DNA of 64,000 nt, from positions 1,302,001-1,366,000 of the forward strand of contig CAVOHC010000012.1 in assembly GCA_963695645.1 (NCBI GenBank), given 5' to 3'. This DNA comes from DATBGO01 sp963695645 (lineage in GTDB: Bacteria; Actinomycetota; Actinomycetes; Streptosporangiales; Streptosporangiaceae). Under the pieces are notes generated by a model, which made no database searches, was not told where the DNA came from, and saw nothing but the letters and a program-made list of their open reading frames with translations. Positions 6,864 through 17,556 of the stretch are shown here, one piece after another. Each line of letters begins with the position of its first letter. The stretch's first letter is position 1. The translations under genes were made by a program, and so were the position numbers.

Positions 6864-8113
6864 CAGGCGGCAGCGGAGAGGCAGTAGCCGCGGCAGTGAC
6901 CACGGCGGCGCAGTCGGCGCACGCTGGCGCCGAGGTACTCCGGCAGATGCCAGCCGATGCCCTGGATGAAGCGCTGGGAGCCATGGCGGCGCTGCTCGAA
7001 CGGCAGTCAGCCGAGATCATGGATGCTAACGCCGAGGACGTGCGGGCGGCGCGCGCCGAGGGCCTTCCAGATGCGGTGGTCGACCGGCTGATGCTTGACC
7101 GCGAGCGGATACGCGGCATCTCTGCCCAGCTCCATGCCCTCGCGCAGGTGCCCGCCGAGCCAGCTCAGTTTCATGTCCGCGATCTGCCTGGCGATCTCGA
7201 GCTGTGGGAACGGCGCAGGCCGGTCGGCGTGGTCGGCGCCAATTTCGAGGCCAGGCCCAACGTCGTGGTGGACATCGCATCCCAGCTGATCAAGTCGCGT
7301 AACGCGGGCGTGCTGCGGACCGGGTCCACCGCGCTGCGGTCAGCCAGCGCGCTCATCGACCTGGTCGTCGGTCCCGCCATGCGCGATACCGGGCTCGATC
7401 CCAGGGCCATCCAGCTGCTCAGGGTTCCCGGCCGGGAGAGCGCCTTCGCCCTGGTGCGGCAGCCACGGCTGGTCCCGCTCGTCATACTGCGCGGTAGCGG
7501 CGCCAGCACCAGAGCGCTCGCGCACGATGCGGCGCTGCATGGCGTCAGGACGCTGGCCCATGCCGACGGCGGAGCTGTCATCTACATTGACCTGTCTGCC
7601 GACGAGAACCTGGCCCTTGGGCTGATCGAGAGCAGCCTTGACAGGCTGGGCGTCTGCAACAGGCTGAACCTCCTGCTCGTGCATCGGGAGAGGTGGGATT
7701 CCGTCGTCCTGTCCGTTGCAGATCTTGCCAAGCGCTTGAACATCAGGCTTTCGCTGCCGCCGCACGCCCACGCGCTCGGCCATGAGTGGGCCCTGGATGT
7801 CGGACGCGAAGCCACCATCACCGTGGCGGAGGCAGCTAGCGCGCAGGATGCCGCCGAGATCGCGAACCGGGAGACGTCCGGCCTGGCCGCATCGGTTGTC
7901 ACCGCCGACGAGGATGCAGCGAACCGGTTCCTGGATGGCTACTCGGGCACTGGCGCGTTCTGGAACGCTAGCCCGCGCCTGCTCGACGGCTTCAAGCTGC
8001 TTGCCGTGCCGGAGACGGGGATCAACATTGACGCCGTTCCCGGGCCGCGCGGCCCGGTCACCTTCAGGGACCTGCACCTGCGGCAGTACGCCGTGGTGCC
8101 GAGGGCGAATTAG
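6860..8113 (+). CDS. Gamma-glutamyl phosphate reductase-like (ProA family) aldehyde dehydrogenase
   Basis: From GTG 6860 the protein is 417 aa, the length of E. coli ProA. It carries the ProA-type nucleotide region (PVGVVGANFEARPNVVVDIAS), the catalytic cysteine in RLGVCNRLNLLLVH and the late motifs ETSGLAASVVTADEDAANRF and GTGAFWNASPRLLDGF. ProA reduces gamma-glutamyl phosphate to glutamate semialdehyde with NADPH. This copy is divergent (GANFEARPN for the usual GVIYESRPN). It faces a ProB-like kinase with an insertion, with only 31 bp between their stops. The pair may therefore act on glutamate or a longer homologue such as aminoadipate; the second is inference. Confidence 0.8.
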   Translation: MTGGSGEAVAAAVTTAAQSAHAGAEVLRQMPADALDEALGAMAALLERQSAEIMDANAEDVRAARAEGLPDAVVDRLMLDRERIRGISAQLHALAQVPAEPAQFHVRDLPGDLELWERRRPVGVVGANFEARPNVVVDIASQLIKSRNAGVLRTGSTALRSASALIDLVVGPAMRDTGLDPRAIQLLRVPGRESAFALVRQPRLVPLVILRGSGASTRALAHDAALHGVRTLAHADGGAVIYIDLSADENLALGLIESSLDRLGVCNRLNLLLVHRERWDSVVLSVADLAKRLNIRLSLPPHAHALGHEWALDVGREATITVAEAASAQDAAEIANRETSGLAASVVTADEDAANRFLDGYSGTGAFWNASPRLLDGFKLLAVPETGINIDAVPGPRGPVTFRDLHLRQYAVVPRAN

Positions 8114-8144
8114 CCGCGCAGCGACATGGCCTGCCCGCATCGGA

Positions 8145-9719
8145 TCAGCGACCTGGTGGGTAGACGACGAGCGATTCCCTGTGCACCGCGTGAATGTTCC
8201 TGAACGTTCGGCGCGCTGCTGGCTCGGCTGGCACGTGGCCGAGCATGAACCCTCTGTCCAGCAGGATCGCGGCACACAGCTGCGGCTGGGCGAGCATGAA
8301 CGGGTCGGCAAGCTCGCCAATCCGGTCTGCGGACGATGCTGCCAGCTGCGCCAGCGCTTCCTTGCTGGCCGTGGAGTTACCTGCTGCCAGTTCCCGGCAA
8401 TCCTCGAACGTACCCGGGTCCGTCAGCGCTGCCACCGCGGCCACGCGATCACCGGCGCCGGTGCGGCCCAGTGGCACCGGCGCGTGCCGCAGCCTCAGCA
8501 GGATCGAGACGGCACAGGCAACCTCCTGTGGTGACAGGGCACGCAGCAGCCGCAGGATGCTCGACGGCAGGGCCACTGAGCCGCGGCCGATCAGCCGTTC
8601 AGGATGACGGACGTCCAGTAGCTCCACTACCGAGCCGGCGGCGAACTCTCCGTCCACGCGCTTGACGCCCGACAGGAACAGTGTGCTGCCGGTGCGCAGG
8701 CTTTGCTCGGCGTCTTTGTTGACGTAGAGCGAGCCCGCAGAGTACGCCATGCCGCCGATCCAGCGCTGCGATGGCTCCAGGCTGCCGCTGGCCGCGCGGA
8801 CGACCGTCCCCAGCCTGGCCCGCGGGTTGATACTCCGGGCGACGACGTCAGGCTCACGGGCCGAGCCGATGACGCACTCGATGCCGCAGCAGGCTGCCCG
8901 CGCCGCGGCGCTGAGCTTCGATCCCATCCCGCCTCGTCCGACGCCGCCTGCCGTGATGCGCACCGCTCGCGCCTCATCCGGGGTGAGCCGGGAGATCCGG
9001 TCGCTGAGGGTCGAGTCCCGGTAGGCGGCTCGCACGTCGGTCAGGAACAGCAGCCGCGAAGCCTGCACCGCGACTGAGATCGCGACGGCTACCTGGTCAT
9101 TGTCGAGTGCGGACAGCGGATCCGTTGCGTCGTTGCCATTAACAACAGGAAGCAGGCCGCGGCCGAGGGCCTCGTTCAGCAGGCTGCCGAGGTCACCCAT
9201 GGCCCTGGCGGATGCCAGGTCACTGCTGGACACCAGGATCTGGCAGACCTCGATCCCGACGGCCGCGGCCAGCTGGCGGTACATCGCCATCAGCGCCGGC
9301 TGGCCCACCGATGCTGGCAGGGCCACATCGACTGCCTGCGTCATCGGCTCGGCGCCTTCATATCGCCGGAGCGTCTCCTGCAGGGAGCCGATGAGCCGGC
9401 CGTAGTCACCTGCCGCGGCGGCGCTGGCTGCTCCGCCCGCCATGTCCCGCGCCGACTGCCCGGCGTCGGCCGCCTCGCGCATCGAGGACCTGACCGAGCT
9501 GACGAGCGCCTGCAGCGCGGGAGCCGCTCCCGCGGTCGGACCCTCGAATGAGAGGAGCCGTCGGCCTAGGCGCGCAGCGCCAGAAGTCACCAGGATGAGC
9601 TCGTGCCCGGCTCGTTGCGCCGCGGCAATCTGAGACACCAGGCCAGCGATGACGTCAAGCGCCAGCCCGTCGCCGCTGGCGATGGAGCTTGAGCCGAGCT
9701 TGATTACCTGTCTGGTCAC
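8145..9719 (-). CDS. Glutamate 5-kinase-like (ProB family) protein with insertion and C-terminal extension
   Basis: From GTG 9719 (VTRQVIKLGSSSIASG) the protein is 524 aa against about 370 for ProB. The amino-acid kinase core is present: ELILVTSGAARLGRRLL, LPASVGQPALMAMYRQL, LPVVNGNDA, LDNDQVAVAISVA, LLFLTDVRAAYRD and VGRGGMGSKLSAA. A PUA domain follows (RWIGGMAYSAGSLYVN...). About 70 Ala-rich residues are inserted between the first two motifs, and about 140 residues of unknown fold follow the PUA domain. An N-terminal extension up to 9947 is open but looks non-coding. It probably supplies an acyl phosphate to the convergent ProA-like reductase. The extra segments suggest a changed substrate or regulation. 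Confidence 0.78.
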   Translation of the reverse strand: MTRQVIKLGSSSIASGDGLALDVIAGLVSQIAAAQRAGHELILVTSGAARLGRRLLSFEGPTAGAAPALQALVSSVRSSMREAADAGQSARDMAGGAASAAAAGDYGRLIGSLQETLRRYEGAEPMTQAVDVALPASVGQPALMAMYRQLAAAVGIEVCQILVSSSDLASARAMGDLGSLLNEALGRGLLPVVNGNDATDPLSALDNDQVAVAISVAVQASRLLFLTDVRAAYRDSTLSDRISRLTPDEARAVRITAGGVGRGGMGSKLSAAARAACCGIECVIGSAREPDVVARSINPRARLGTVVRAASGSLEPSQRWIGGMAYSAGSLYVNKDAEQSLRTGSTLFLSGVKRVDGEFAAGSVVELLDVRHPERLIGRGSVALPSSILRLLRALSPQEVACAVSILLRLRHAPVPLGRTGAGDRVAAVAALTDPGTFEDCRELAAGNSTASKEALAQLAASSADRIGELADPFMLAQPQLCAAILLDRGFMLGHVPAEPAARRTFRNIHAVHRESLVVYPPGR

Positions 9720-10322
9720 GGACAACTCACGACAAATAGGGCACCCGAATAGGGATACGGCGAGAAGAACTGCATGTCGTGCAGCCGCGCATCCACACGC
9801 TACCACGGGCGCTAGCCGGGCCTGCTCGCCCAAAGTGGCAGGCACGCGCGTGCTGACGGCAGGACAACCGCAGCCTAACGGACCCGCAAACGAGACCTGC
9901 TTGGCCTTACGTGATGCGTTACCCGGCAGCCGCGCGCCGTGAGACATGGTGCGGCGGGCGGGCAGCCGGCGGAGTTAGCAGTACATGAGCGACTACCTGG
10001 TGGCCGTCGTTTTCCAGCGCATGCAGACCAACTAGACTCGCAATGTGGCGGACGATCTGACTTTCGCCACGGCCATCGCTGACGCCGCCGCCGGCATTGT
10101 CCGGCATCCCGGGGTGACCGCATGAGCCGGCGGCCGGACATCGCGGGGCTCGCTAGCCCGCGCTTCTCCTCGGTATTTGAGGCTGTCTGGTCCTCGCTGC
10201 CCGTATCGCTCGCAGCCGTTGTGGCAGCACACGAGACGACCCAGGACCTCGCCAGCATTGCTGCTGATACCGACCCAGCAGCTATCACAAGCCTGCGCGT
10301 ATGAGGATCGATCGGAGCCGAG
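9720..10322. other. Intergenic stretch with two weak overlapping small ORFs
   Basis: A GTG at 10045 lies 6 nt after TAGACT (10033-10038), a possible leaderless start, and opens a 26-codon frame (ADDLTFATAIADAAAGIVR...). That frame ends with ATGA overlap on a 60-codon frame (10122-10304, MSRRPDIAGLASPRFSS...). Neither matches a family I know. They may be remnants or a coupled pair leading toward the epimerase gene at 10323. The rest shows nothing recognisable. Confidence 0.35.
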
Positions 10323-11186
10323 ATGACACGAGTGGCGGTTACCGGTGGCAGCGGGACGCTTGGCCGCGCTGTCATCGCTGAGCTTTCCGGACATGGCTAT
10401 GCCGTCTTCAACTTTGATCTCGTGCCGCCGTCGCGGCCTGGGCCCGCCACCTTCACCCGGATCGACTTCCGGGAATACGGCCAGGCTGTCGAGGCCCTGA
10501 GCGGCATCGACTCACTGCACGACGGTGTCGATGCGCTCGTTCACCTGGCGGCTATCTCCGGACCGACCCAGGCCGGCAATGCTGCGACGTTCGACAACAA
10601 CATCACCTGCAGCTATAACGTGTACTCGGCGGCGCGCGTGGCCGGGATCACCAACATCGTCTGGGCGTCGAGCGAGACGCTGTACGGCTACCCCTTTCAC
10701 CGCCCGCCGCCGTATCTCCCTGTCGACGAGGAGTACCCCGCCCGGCCGGAAATGGCCTACGCGCTCGGCAAGTGCCTGGAAGAGGAGATGGCCCGGCAGC
10801 TATGCCGCTGGGATCCCCAGCTCAAGATGATCGGCCTGCGGTTCTCCAACGTCATGGACGAGACGGACTATCTGCAGTTCCCCGGCCTGGACCGCGATCC
10901 GGCCGGGCGCAGCTGGAACCTCTGGTCTTACGTCGACTCGCGGGACGGAGCGCAGGCAGTCCGCAGGGCACTGGAGTACCAGGCCACCGGCGCGCATGTC
11001 TTCGGCATCGCGAGCCCGGACACGGTCATGCTGCGGCCCACGAGCGCGCTGCTGGACGAGATGCTCCCCGACGTGGAACGCCGCAGGTCCTTCAGCGGCA
11101 ATGAATCCCTGATCTCTATCGAGAAGGCACGCGCGGTTCTCGGCTACGAGCCCGCGCACACCTGGCGCACCACGGCCCGGGCCTGA
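10323..11186 (+). CDS. NAD-dependent epimerase/dehydratase (extended SDR)
   Basis: This 287-aa extended short-chain dehydrogenase has the NAD-binding motif VAVTGGSGTLGRAVI at the N-terminus, the structural motif ALVHLAAISGP, the serine in IVWASSETLYG and the catalytic YALGK (YxxxK). The start ATG is preceded by GGAG at 5 nt. Such enzymes epimerise or dehydrate sugar nucleotides or reduce related keto compounds. The genes around it concern amino-acid semialdehydes rather than sugars, so the substrate is open. Confidence 0.85.
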   Translation: MTRVAVTGGSGTLGRAVIAELSGHGYAVFNFDLVPPSRPGPATFTRIDFREYGQAVEALSGIDSLHDGVDALVHLAAISGPTQAGNAATFDNNITCSYNVYSAARVAGITNIVWASSETLYGYPFHRPPPYLPVDEEYPARPEMAYALGKCLEEEMARQLCRWDPQLKMIGLRFSNVMDETDYLQFPGLDRDPAGRSWNLWSYVDSRDGAQAVRRALEYQATGAHVFGIASPDTVMLRPTSALLDEMLPDVERRRSFSGNESLISIEKARAVLGYEPAHTWRTTARA

Positions 11187-11219
11187 CCGGCCAACAGTAG
11201 CCTGAGCGGGCTTCTCACG

Positions 11220-11235
11220 GCTGGCGCGCGCCAGC
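11220..11235. terminator. Palindromic hairpin between convergent genes
   Basis: GCTGGCGC directly followed by GCGCCAGC forms a perfect 16-nt palindrome, and a further GC-rich dyad follows (11236-11262). It lies between the converging epimerase and E1 genes; probable terminator without a T-run. Confidence 0.45.
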
Positions 11236-11294
11236 GCCGCCAGGCGACGGCGCCAGCGCCGCTAGGTCATGCAGGTCAGGGCGGGCGGCTAACC

Positions 11295-13541
<2,247 letters not shown>

Positions 13542-13563
13542 GGCCGCCGTCTCGCCGCCGTGG

Positions 13564-15120
13564 TCAGTCGGCGAGCCGGAACGACTCGTCGGGGGTGAGC
13601 TCGGTGACGTCCATCTGGGCCTTCTGCAGCCGCCCCGAATAATCCCAGTTCATCGACTGCCACCGGGTGAACTGGTCAAGGACCCAGATGCCGGACTGGC
13701 GCGATCCGTTACCTGACTTCCCGTTGCCGCCGAACGGCAGATGCGCCTCCGCCCCGGACGTGGAGTTGTTGACGCTCACCATGCCAGCCGAGATTCCGCG
13801 CCGGAACGCGAATACCTCAGCGGGCTCATGGGTGTAGATCGACGAGGACAGGCCGTAGCCCGGGAGGTTGGCCAGCCGGATGGCCCCCGCCAGGTCGCGG
13901 TACGTGGTGACGCCGACGAGCGGGCCGAACGTCTCGTTGCGGAAGATCGCATCGTCCTCCCGGACGCCGTCGACGATCGTGGGGTGGTAGAAGATCCCGG
14001 CATCCGGATCGCCGGCGAAGCCGTCGCGCGGGCTGCGTGCCGTGATCCGTCCGGTCGCGGTGGATCCGAGCACGCTATGGTGCGGCTGGATCCAGCCGAG
14101 GTATTCCTCGAACCGCTCGGCGAACTTCTCATCCAGCATCGGGCCGAAGACAACATCACCGGACGGGTCGCCGACCGCGGCCTGCCTGGCCGCCTTGTCG
14201 AACCGCGCGACGAAGTCGTCGTGGACGCTCTCATGCGTAATCACGGTGCCTAGCGAGGTACACCGCTGCCCGGCGGTACCGAACCCGGAGAACAGCGCAG
14301 CCTCCACCGCGAGATCAAGCTCGGCGCTGGGCGTCACGATCATCGGGTTCTTCCCGCCGAGCTCCAGGCAGGCCGACTGCAGGTGCCGCCCGGTCAGCTC
14401 GCCGATCCTGGACCCGACTGTGCTGGACCCGGTGAAGCCGACCTTGTCGACGAGTCCTTCATCCAGCGCCCGCTCCAGCCCGGTGAACGTCGTCTCGCCG
14501 TCGGCCAGTACCAGGTTCAGGACGCCGGCCGGCAGGCCGCCGCCGTGTACGAGCAGGTCGAACAGCGCCCTGCCGCAGGCCGGGGCGTAGTCGGCGGGCT
14601 TCCAGACCACGGCATTGCCGCACAGCAGCGCCGGGATGAGGTACCAGGACGGCACCGCAACGGGGAAGTTGCCCGCGGTGATGACGCTGACCACGCCGAC
14701 CGGGTTGCGGAAAGTGAACAGCTGCTTGTCCGGCATCTCGCTGGGCACCGTCTGGCCGTAGAGGCGGCGGCCTTCGCCCAGGAAGAAGTCACAGGTGTCC
14801 ACGATCTCCCGCACCTCACCGAGCGCCTCGGCGTACGGCTTGCCGATTTCCCTGGTCACCAGGCGGGCCAGGGAATCGGCGTTGGCCTCCACGACCCGGC
14901 CGATGTGCGCGATGGCGCGGCCGCGCACCGGCGCAGGCACGTCCGCCCATCGTTGCTGGGCCGCCCGGGCAGCTCGCGCCGCCGCCACGAACGTGCTCGC
15001 GTCACCAAGCGAGACGTCGGCAACGACCTCGCTGATCCTCGCGGGATTTGTGGACGCGACACGGCCACCAGGGGCACCCGCCACCAAGGACCCGGCAATG
15101 ACCGAGGAAATGCTGCTCAT
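13564..15120 (-). CDS. Aldehyde dehydrogenase, probably for a lysine-derived semialdehyde
   Basis: This 518-aa NAD(P)-dependent aldehyde dehydrogenase has the glutamate motif LELGGKNPMIV, the catalytic cysteine in GTAGQRCTSLGTVI, FTGSSTVGSRI for cofactor binding and the C-terminal LPFGGNGKSGNGSRQSG. ATG 15120 is chosen over GTG 15123 because GAGGT lies 4-5 nt upstream. It sits between lysine 6-transaminase (18 nt apart) and the fused E1. Oxidation of aminoadipate 6-semialdehyde/piperideine-6-carboxylate to aminoadipate is therefore likely, by context rather than by motif. A second, ALDH7-type enzyme for that step is frameshifted at 37740-39280. Confidence 0.85.
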   Translation of the reverse strand: MSSISSVIAGSLVAGAPGGRVASTNPARISEVVADVSLGDASTFVAAARAARAAQQRWADVPAPVRGRAIAHIGRVVEANADSLARLVTREIGKPYAEALGEVREIVDTCDFFLGEGRRLYGQTVPSEMPDKQLFTFRNPVGVVSVITAGNFPVAVPSWYLIPALLCGNAVVWKPADYAPACGRALFDLLVHGGGLPAGVLNLVLADGETTFTGLERALDEGLVDKVGFTGSSTVGSRIGELTGRHLQSACLELGGKNPMIVTPSAELDLAVEAALFSGFGTAGQRCTSLGTVITHESVHDDFVARFDKAARQAAVGDPSGDVVFGPMLDEKFAERFEEYLGWIQPHHSVLGSTATGRITARSPRDGFAGDPDAGIFYHPTIVDGVREDDAIFRNETFGPLVGVTTYRDLAGAIRLANLPGYGLSSSIYTHEPAEVFAFRRGISAGMVSVNNSTSGAEAHLPFGGNGKSGNGSRQSGIWVLDQFTRWQSMNWDYSGRLQKAQMDVTELTPDESFRLAD

Positions 15121-15141
15121 CACGACCTCATTTCATCGACG

Positions 15142-16491
15142 TCATCGGGCGCGGGCTGCCAGCTGGCCGAGCACATCATCCAGGGCCCGGATGCCAGCCT
15201 GCAGCTCGTCGGTGGTCACGTTCAGCGCCGGCCGGAACCGGACGGAGCGCTCGCCGCATGGAAGCACAAGCACCCGAACCTCGCGTAGCCCGGTGATGAG
15301 CTGGTCGCGCAGCCGCGCGTCCGGCAGGTCGATCGCGCACAACAGGCCGCGGCCGCGAGCATTGCTGACGAGCCCGGCCCGCCGTACGCCGAGGTCACGC
15401 AGCTCATCCAGGAGGTAGCTGCCTGCCTTCGCTGCGTGGTCGAACAACGCGTCGGCTTCGATGATCTCCAGGAGCCGGCGGGAGCGCACCATGTCCACCA
15501 GGCCGCCGCCCCAGGTCGAGTTGATCCGGCCGGACACCTGGAACACGTTGTCGGCGACCTCATCCACCCGGCGGCCCGCCATGATGCCACCCAGCTGCAC
15601 CTTCTTGCCGAACGCCACGATGTCGGGCTCGAGGCCGAGCTGCTGGTAGGCCCAGGGCGTACCGGTGATCCCGACACCGGTCTGCACCTCGTCAAGCACG
15701 AACAGGGCGTCGTAGGCCCGGCACAGTTCCTGCATCGCCCGCAGGAACTCCGGGCGAAGATGGTTATCACCGCCCTCGGCCTGGATCGGCTCCGCGATGA
15801 AGCACGCGATGTCATGCGGGTATGCCTCGAACGCCGCCCGTGCCTGAGCGAGGGCGCGGGACTCGGCGGCCTCGACGTCGGCGAGATGCTGCTCCAGCGG
15901 GAAGGTGATGGCAGGTACGTCGATACGCGGCCAGTCGAAAGCCGGGTACCTGTCGGTCTTGGCCGGCTCGGTATTGGTCAGCGACATCGTGTAACCAGAC
16001 CGGCCATGAAACGCGCGGGTCAGGTGCATCACCCTGGTGCCGAGATCGCGGGACCGGCCCGCTGCCTCGTTCCGGCGGCTCTTCCAGTCGAACGCCGTCT
16101 TGAGCGCATTCTCGACCGCCAGCGCACCGCCCTCGACGAAGAACAGGTGCGGGAGTTCCGGGTCACCGAGCACCCGGCCGAATGTCTCGACGAAGTCCGC
16201 GAGATGTGTCGTGTACATATCCGGATTAGCCGGCTTGCAGGCCGCCACCATGGCGAGCAGCGCCATGAACTCGGGATCACCGACAATGCCCGGCGGGTTG
16301 GCTCCCAGCGGCGCTGACGCGAAATGCGTATAGAGATCGAGGTACTCGCGCCCGTCCCGCGCGTCGACCAGCCAGCTGCCGTGGCTATGTTCCAGGTCGA
16401 GTACCAGCCGGTAACCGTCGGTAAGCAGGTACTCGGCGAGCCGCTCGTGCACGGCGGCCGCAGGCACGCGCACGCTGCGAAAACTGGTCAT
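15142..16491 (-). CDS. lat: L-lysine 6-transaminase
   Basis: This 449-aa class III PLP aminotransferase resembles the actinobacterial Lat enzymes that move the epsilon-amino group of lysine to 2-oxoglutarate, giving aminoadipate semialdehyde. Motifs visible: LYTHFASAPLGANPPG near the N-terminus, FFVEGGALAVENALKTAFDWK, CFIAEPIQAEGGDNH, LFVLDEVQTGVG and the PLP lysine in VAFGKKVQLGG. ATG 16491 is chosen because AGGAGG lies directly upstream. The longer frame to 16575 only adds translated copies of a 15-bp tandem repeat. With the adjacent aldehyde dehydrogenase it forms a lysine-degradation module. Confidence 0.9.
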   Translation of the reverse strand: MTSFRSVRVPAAAVHERLAEYLLTDGYRLVLDLEHSHGSWLVDARDGREYLDLYTHFASAPLGANPPGIVGDPEFMALLAMVAACKPANPDMYTTHLADFVETFGRVLGDPELPHLFFVEGGALAVENALKTAFDWKSRRNEAAGRSRDLGTRVMHLTRAFHGRSGYTMSLTNTEPAKTDRYPAFDWPRIDVPAITFPLEQHLADVEAAESRALAQARAAFEAYPHDIACFIAEPIQAEGGDNHLRPEFLRAMQELCRAYDALFVLDEVQTGVGITGTPWAYQQLGLEPDIVAFGKKVQLGGIMAGRRVDEVADNVFQVSGRINSTWGGGLVDMVRSRRLLEIIEADALFDHAAKAGSYLLDELRDLGVRRAGLVSNARGRGLLCAIDLPDARLRDQLITGLREVRVLVLPCGERSVRFRPALNVTTDELQAGIRALDDVLGQLAARAR

Positions 16492-16530
16492 GCGCCTCCT
16501 TACAGATTGCAGACAAGACACCCTACCCGC

Positions 16531-16567
16531 TGTGCTGGCTACCTCTGTGCTGGCTACCTCTGTGCTG
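16531..16567. repeat. 15-bp tandem repeat upstream of lat
   Basis: TGTGCTGGCTACCTC occurs twice (16531-16545, 16546-16560) with a partial third copy. It lies in the 5' region of lat, 40-75 bp before the start, where regulators could bind. Confidence 0.8.
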
Positions 16568-16668
16568 GCCGGCACTCCGGTGGCCGGCCTGCCTGGAACC
16601 CAGCACCCAGCCGTGCGGACGGATCAGCTTCGTGCCAGGGCGCAGCGGATGTCGAGTTCCGGCACCGG

Positions 16669-17541
16669 TCAGGCCCGGCGCCGTGTATGCATCAGCCGCA
16701 GGATCAGCGGGGTGAAGATCAGCTGCATCGCCAGCTCCATCTTCCCGCCCGGCACGACGATGATGTTCGGCCGTGACATGAACGAGTCGTGCAGCATCGA
16801 CAGCAGGTAGGGAAAGTCGATGCCTTTCGGGTCGGCGAACCGGATGACTACGAAGCTTTCGTCGGCGCTCGGAATGTCGCGGGCGATGAACGGATTCGAC
16901 GTGTCCACCGTCGGCACGCGCTGGAAGTTCACGTGCGTCCGGGAGAACTGCGGGCAGATGTAATTCACGTAGTCTGGCATCCGCCGCAGCACCGTGTCGA
17001 CGACATCCTCGCTGGTGTAGCCGCGGGTGGTCTGGTCACGATGCAGTTTCTGGATCCACTCGAGGTTGATGATCGGGACGACTCCGACCAGCAGGTCCGC
17101 GTACTTGGCGACGTTCGCCTTTTCGGTGACCACGGCGCCGTGCAATCCCTCGTAGTAAAGCAGGTCACTGCCCCGGTCGACCTCTTCCCAGGGCGTGAAC
17201 GTCCCGGCTGGCTGCCCGAAGGGCTTGGCCTCTCGCGCGTCGTGGAGATACTTGCGGAGCTTGCCGCGACCGTGCTCGCCATACTCCCGAAAAAGGGTCT
17301 CAAGCTCTTCGAGCAGGTTCGCCTCTGGGGAGAAATGGCAGAAATGGCGGTTGCCCTCTTTCTCGGCCTCTGCCGTGGCGACCTTCATCTGCTGCCGGTC
17401 GTGCCGGTGGAAGGAGTCGCCTTCCACGATCGTCGCGTTGATCTGCTCGCGCAGGAAGATGTGCTGAAAGGTCCTGGTCACCGATGTCGTGCCAGCGCCG
17501 GACGAGCCGGTGATGACGACGATGGGATGTTTGGCCGACAC
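16669..17541 (-). CDS. prk: Phosphoribulokinase (class I, proteobacterial type)
   Basis: This 290-aa P-loop kinase has VVITGSSGAGTTSVTRTF (Walker A), the class I PRK stretch GDSFHRHDRQQM, REAKPFGQPAGTFTPWEEV and LLYYEGLHGAVV, and a C-terminus FVVIRFADPKGIDFPYLL ... NIIVVPGGKMELAMQLIFTP. PRK phosphorylates ribulose 5-phosphate to ribulose 1,5-bisphosphate, the Calvin-cycle committing step. GTG 17541 follows GGAGA. It lies 15 nt after a class I fructose bisphosphatase, another Calvin/gluconeogenic enzyme. RuBisCO is not in the window, so carbon fixation is suggested but not shown. Confidence 0.92.
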   Translation of the reverse strand: MSAKHPIVVITGSSGAGTTSVTRTFQHIFLREQINATIVEGDSFHRHDRQQMKVATAEAEKEGNRHFCHFSPEANLLEELETLFREYGEHGRGKLRKYLHDAREAKPFGQPAGTFTPWEEVDRGSDLLYYEGLHGAVVTEKANVAKYADLLVGVVPIINLEWIQKLHRDQTTRGYTSEDVVDTVLRRMPDYVNYICPQFSRTHVNFQRVPTVDTSNPFIARDIPSADESFVVIRFADPKGIDFPYLLSMLHDSFMSRPNIIVVPGGKMELAMQLIFTPLILRLMHTRRRA

Positions 17542-17556
17542 TGTTCTCCCTGCTCG

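Noticed and set aside
11220..11262. Possible mobile-element end repeat
   Set aside because: A GC-rich palindrome between convergent genes with no transposase or target duplication; terminator is simpler.
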